This document shows positions 60,594 to 64,000 of a stretch of 64,000 nt of DNA, piece after piece. Under the pieces are notes generated by a model. That model saw only the letters and a program-made list of their open reading frames with translations, made no database searches and was not told the origin of the DNA. Source of the stretch: Streptomyces sp. NBC_00659 (lineage in GTDB: Bacteria > Actinomycetota > Actinomycetes > Streptomycetales > Streptomycetaceae); NCBI RefSeq assembly GCF_036226925.1, contig NZ_CP109031.1, forward strand, positions 7,316,001-7,380,000, given 5' to 3'. Position numbers and translations under genes: made by a program. Position 1 is the stretch's first letter, and each line of letters starts with the position of its first letter.

Positions 60594-62417
60594 TTAGGCG
60601 CGAGACAGCACTCTGGTGATACCTGCGATTACGGTAGTGGCGAGTATCCATCCGGCCATGATGGCGGCCCAGGCTACCCACTGGCCTGGTCCGTGCGCGC
60701 TGAAGGCTCGTTGTTGACCTAAGTCGAGCACAGGAAGGAAGGTATCCGTCGAGTAAGTGAAGGCGGAGAAGGCCGGTGTTCCCACTCCTCCGGAAGGGGT
60801 CGGTGGGTTCGCCGTAAAATAGCTGGTCGTGCCCGCAATTCCTGCCACGAGCCAGGCGAGGGCCCGGGCTGGCCGATAGCCGAAGCCGATCACGCCGTCC
60901 TGGATCCAGCCCCACAACTTTGATGGGAGGCGCAGCTGGCTACGACGATGCCGCTGCTTCGCCAATAGCACCGTGCGAGCATCCTCGTCATGCCCAAGGC
61001 GCCGGTAGTAGGCGGCCAACTGCTCGTAGCGCCAGGGTTGGTAGTCGAAGTCCCCCCGTCGGAGCCATGCAATTCGTGCCCGAGCGGGCTGACGAGGTTG
61101 AAGCATGTCGTACCGGGTCTGGTCTAGGTCGAGGCGTTCTGGTTGAAATGCGGCGTCATCCCGGAGCGTGAGTACTGTTGCCCCTCTGAGCAGAACGGTC
61201 TCGGGCGATGATTTGAGCCCGTCCAGGCAGAGTTCCTCAGCTCGGGTGTTCTCACAGTCGAACACTGCAGGTTGGGGCCCTCTGAGATTCGCCCCGCGGA
61301 ATGAGAGCTGACCGTTGATATGAGCGCCTGACAGAGCGACTCCACCAACTGCACTGAACCCGTCGGTGCACGAGAGGTCACCCGAGACCGTTGCGTGAGG
61401 CGCCCGGAGCGCGGGCCCCCCACGGTGGTTGGCGAGCTTCGCGCCTCTCAGCTCCACTCCCGCTCCGACAGAAGCGCCGTAGAGGTTCACGCCACCGTCA
61501 GCGGTCAAACCACTGCTGGCGTAGAGACCGCCACGCACCGTCATATTGGGAGCATTGAGCGCCCATCCATCCGTATCGGTCAGCGAAGCCCCGTTCAACC
61601 AGAGCTGGCCGCCAATCTCGGCTCCGAACAGTGAGAGCCCACCCTTCACTTCGGCTCTCGTACAAGACAGATCCGAACCCGTCACAAGGTTCTGTGCCCG
61701 GAGAGCCGGGCCCTGCTGAGGCCTGGTCAGCACAGCACCTTTCAGCTCGACGCCTGCGCCTACCGTGGTGCCGTAGAGGTTGACACCCCCATCCGCGATG
61801 AACCCCTGTCCGCAATACATGCCGCCAGAGACCTCCATGTCCGGAGCGTCGAGGGCATATCCGTCCGGGCAGGTTAGGTGAGCCCCCACCAACCAGAGTG
61901 GGCCTTCGATACGCGCCCCAAAGAGATGGACTCGGCCGCCAATGATTTTTGTGAGATCTAGATCTCCCCGGATCCGTAGCCCGTATCCATCCAATGCCGG
62001 TATCTGTGAGCCACGGAGCGACATGGAAAGAATGTCGGCGTGGGCGAGGTCAATAGGGTTGTCGAACGAGCAATCCTCAATGACCAGCGGATGGTCAGGA
62101 CGGGCGTGCCTCAGGCGCAGCGTCCCTGTTATCCGAGCGCCGCGGAGTCGGAGCACTCGGGGTCTGATGGCCGGCGTCAGCTGAGCTCCCAATACGAGGG
62201 CGGTCAGGGCTTCTGCCCGGACCTGGCGCTCGGGACCCCATTCGTTAGCTCGTCCAACCGCGTTACGTAACTCGTCATCGACTCGGAGATCAAGTTCGCT
62301 GCCATCCTGGAGCGCTGTCCAAAGCTGCCGTTCCGAGGCGCTCAAGTCTTCAGGTACTCGCACCGGGCCCCCTACCTCTGGATCATCAACTCGTACAGCA
62401 TGACTGTCAGGTGGCAT
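60594..62417 (-). CDS. Repeat-rich membrane protein (membrane-associated oxidoreductase-like)
   Basis: A 607-residue protein. Residues about 80-430 are repeating beta-strand units (LRLRGARITGTLRLRHA, VNLYGTTVGAGVELKGAVL, GLSLFGAEIGGQLWLNGASL, VNLYGASVGAGVELRGAKL) of roughly 20 residues, some arranged in about 100-residue supercopies. This suggests a beta-helix or pentapeptide-like solenoid. The C-terminus has two membrane segments (about 520-540 and 585-605). Streptomyces homologues are often called membrane-associated oxidoreductases without evidence. Base composition is lower in GC than its neighbours. The start could be ATG 62417 or an upstream in-frame codon at 62546. Function unknown. 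Confidence 0.7.
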   Translation of the reverse strand: MPPDSHAVRVDDPEVGGPVRVPEDLSASERQLWTALQDGSELDLRVDDELRNAVGRANEWGPERQVRAEALTALVLGAQLTPAIRPRVLRLRGARITGTLRLRHARPDHPLVIEDCSFDNPIDLAHADILSMSLRGSQIPALDGYGLRIRGDLDLTKIIGGRVHLFGARIEGPLWLVGAHLTCPDGYALDAPDMEVSGGMYCGQGFIADGGVNLYGTTVGAGVELKGAVLTRPQQGPALRAQNLVTGSDLSCTRAEVKGGLSLFGAEIGGQLWLNGASLTDTDGWALNAPNMTVRGGLYASSGLTADGGVNLYGASVGAGVELRGAKLANHRGGPALRAPHATVSGDLSCTDGFSAVGGVALSGAHINGQLSFRGANLRGPQPAVFDCENTRAEELCLDGLKSSPETVLLRGATVLTLRDDAAFQPERLDLDQTRYDMLQPRQPARARIAWLRRGDFDYQPWRYEQLAAYYRRLGHDEDARTVLLAKQRHRRSQLRLPSKLWGWIQDGVIGFGYRPARALAWLVAGIAGTTSYFTANPPTPSGGVGTPAFSAFTYSTDTFLPVLDLGQQRAFSAHGPGQWVAWAAIMAGWILATTVIAGITRVLSRA

Positions 62418-62525
62418 CCGTGAGCATCGAGACTCAGAAGACGCCGGTAAACGGAGGTGACTGCTACGTGAGTCACTCCGTTCTTGCTGTATGTGCCCCG
62501 ATTGACTCCGGTCGGGCCAGCAGTG

Positions 62526-63857
62526 ATTCCTAATGCGGTCTGTCAAGCCGCGAGTGTGCTTGGTGGCGCGGGTTCGTAGGTCCGTCCGTCGCGGAGGAGG
62601 GCCCAGAGGACGTTGACGCGGCGGCGGGCCAGGGCGAGGACGGCCTGGATGTGACGCTTGCCCTCGGAGCGTTTGCGGTCGTAGAACCGGCGGGAATCCT
62701 CACAGCTTCGGATGCTGAACAACGCGGAGATGTAGAAGACGCGTTGGAGTCGGCGGTTGTAGCGTCGCGGGCGGCGGAGGTTGCCGCTGATCTTGCCGGA
62801 GTCGCGGGGCACGGGAGCAACGCCGCCGAAGCCGGCGAGGCGGTCAGGAGTGCCGAAGAGATTCATGTCGCCGCCGGTCGCGGCCAGGAACTCGGCACCG
62901 AGGATCACGCCCAGGCCCGGCATGCTGGTGATCACTTCGAAGTCCCGATGTTCGCGAAACCGGGCCTCGATCGCCTTGTCGAGTTCGGCGACCTGCTGGT
63001 TGAGGGCCATCACTTCCCGCGCGAGCGTGTGCACCATCTTGGCGGTCAGTTTCTCGCCGGGCAGGCTGGTGTGCTGACACCCGGCAGCCTCCAGAGCAGT
63101 CTCGGCGATCCGGTCGGAGCGGAGGACCTTGCGGTTGCGCAGCCAGGTCTCGAGCCGCTTCCTGCCTGTCCGGCGGATGGCGGCCGGGGTCTGGTAGCCG
63201 GTCAGCAGCGTGAGCGGGCCGGTGTTGGTCACGTCCAGAGCCCGCTCCAGGCCGGGGAAGATGTCGGTGAGTTGGGCGCGGAGCCGGTTGACGGTGCGGG
63301 TGCGGTCGGCGACCAGGTCCGTGCGACGGCCGGTGAGGATCTTGAGGTCGGTGACGGTCTCGTCGCCGGGGCGTAAGGGGTTCAGGTCGCGGCGGATGCG
63401 GGCCTGGTCGGCGATGACGGCGGCGTCTTTGGCATCGGTCTTGCCTTCGCCGCGGTAGCTCTCGCAGGCGCGGTGGATGGCCCGGCCGGAGATGTAGTGC
63501 ACCGGCTGGTCGTGGTCGGACAGGATCGTGATGGCCAGGGCGGCGCCGCCGTCGGCCAGGTCGATGCCCCAGGTCACCTCGTCGCCCAGGGCCAGGACGT
63601 CGGTGAGCAGTTCGAGGATTTCGGGTTCGTCGTTGGCGACGCGTCGGGACAGCAGCCGACGGCCGCTCTCGTCGATCGCGACGCAGTGGTGGTGGGTCTT
63701 TCCTGCGTCGATGCCGGCCCAGATCATGGCCATGTGACGCCTCCGTGCGGTGTGCTGCTGGTGCTTCCCGACGGACGACCTCGCTGTCGATTCCCTACTC
63801 AGCGATCATTCGCAATTCCTCATTGGCAGCCGAATCGTCGTGGGGCACCGGGCGGCC
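62526..63857. mobile_element. IS110-family insertion sequence
   Basis: Contains an intact IS110 transposase. The outer limits were estimated by comparison with the remnant at 38931-39127: 63811-63857 matches 39081-39127, and the GTCAAGC region just past the transposase stop (62526-62546) matches 38931-38952. IS110 elements have no long terminal inverted repeats and do not duplicate target DNA, so ends are hard to define from one copy. Confidence 0.6.
62543..63733 (-). CDS. IS110-family transposase
   Basis: A 396-residue DEDD recombinase. The RuvC-like N-terminus starts WAGIDAGKTHHHCVAID (first Asp), and the acidic Asp pair in GKTDAKDAAVIADQ follows. The Tnp_20 domain (VITSMPGLGVILGAEFLAATG) contains the serine region. 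The C-terminus is GKRHIQAVLALARRRVNVLW. All expected parts are present, so the element may be active. ATG 63733 has GGAGG 7 bases upstream. Confidence 0.92.
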   Translation of the reverse strand: MAMIWAGIDAGKTHHHCVAIDESGRRLLSRRVANDEPEILELLTDVLALGDEVTWGIDLADGGAALAITILSDHDQPVHYISGRAIHRACESYRGEGKTDAKDAAVIADQARIRRDLNPLRPGDETVTDLKILTGRRTDLVADRTRTVNRLRAQLTDIFPGLERALDVTNTGPLTLLTGYQTPAAIRRTGRKRLETWLRNRKVLRSDRIAETALEAAGCQHTSLPGEKLTAKMVHTLAREVMALNQQVAELDKAIEARFREHRDFEVITSMPGLGVILGAEFLAATGGDMNLFGTPDRLAGFGGVAPVPRDSGKISGNLRRPRRYNRRLQRVFYISALFSIRSCEDSRRFYDRKRSEGKRHIQAVLALARRRVNVLWALLRDGRTYEPAPPSTLAA

Positions 63858-64000
63858 AATCACTGAAAGCCACAAGCGGCAGAGCCTTTTGAACCACACC
63901 CGGCACCCTGGGCGGGTGAACCATACGAGGGGCTCACCGCATCCCGCAGAACAACGTAGGGAGCCCTTTCCAACCTCACGCTGACGCGTGGTGAAGGACG
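63734..64000 (-). ncRNA. IS110 upstream non-coding end, candidate bridge RNA region
   Basis: The stretch upstream of the transposase start (63734 to about 63857) is the position from which IS110 elements transcribe a bridge RNA that pairs with target and donor DNA. No open frame lies here. The boundary at 63857 comes from the remnant copy. Bases 63858-64000 are flanking sequence with nothing recognisable. The RNA itself is inferred from family knowledge only. Confidence 0.35.

Overview
The window is high-GC DNA with actinobacterial gene style: frequent GTG and TTG starts, 4-base start/stop overlaps, ECF sigma factors and NarL-type two-component pairs. It is most likely from a Streptomyces or close relative. 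No rRNA, tRNA or CRISPR array was seen.

Layout. (1) 1-1470: an IS200/IS605 element with intact tnpA and frameshifted tnpB, cut by the window edge. (2) 1829-5107: a 25-codon gene resembling ribosomal protein bL37, an FdhF/YdeP-type molybdopterin oxidoreductase and a PAP2 phosphatase. (3) 5115-32642, minus strand: a 21-gene run, almost all overlapping or a few bases apart, for a Wzx/Wzy-type extracellular polysaccharide. It encodes an initiating phosphoglycosyltransferase, a nucleotide-sugar 6-dehydrogenase resembling GDP-mannose dehydrogenase AlgD, three glycosyltransferases, two Wzz-like proteins, an AsnB-type amidotransferase, a bi-domain oxidoreductase, a heparinase II/III-like protein, a beta-helix lipoprotein, a Wzy-like polymerase and a Wzx-like flippase. 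It also carries a sugar-modifying block (C-methyltransferase, cytidylyltransferase, PIG-L deacetylase, SDR, DUF4910 protein), a pyruvyltransferase, an RmlC-like epimerase and a GSA-aminomutase-like aminotransferase. The set suggests an acidic polymer with uronic acid (possibly amidated), pyruvate and a branched sugar.

(4) 33509-40339: accessory genes: a PD-(D/E)XK-like protein, small hypotheticals, a sigma-like factor with a coupled partner, a DUF2071 protein and a serine hydrolase. ISL3 and IS110 remnants lie among them. (5) 40684-44903: an ECF sigma, zinc-finger membrane protein and ABC transporter operon. (6) 45108-48544: an alpha/beta hydrolase, an FAD monooxygenase divergent from a MarR regulator with a clear operator, and a secreted DUF5707-like protein. 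(7) 48791-55787: two histidine kinase/response regulator pairs, small membrane proteins and a CPBP protease, with two near-identical palindromes.

(8) 55784-64000: a decaying accessory tail. A UvrD-like helicase gene carries frameshifts and is split by an IS3 element, which is itself interrupted by an IS630 element carrying a passenger gene. A 607-residue repeat-rich membrane protein and an intact IS110 element follow.

The polysaccharide operon is the best candidate for an undescribed system. PAP2 (4376-5107) lies tail to tail with it and may recycle the lipid carrier. The mobile-element scars at both flanks and in the tail suggest a variable chromosomal region.
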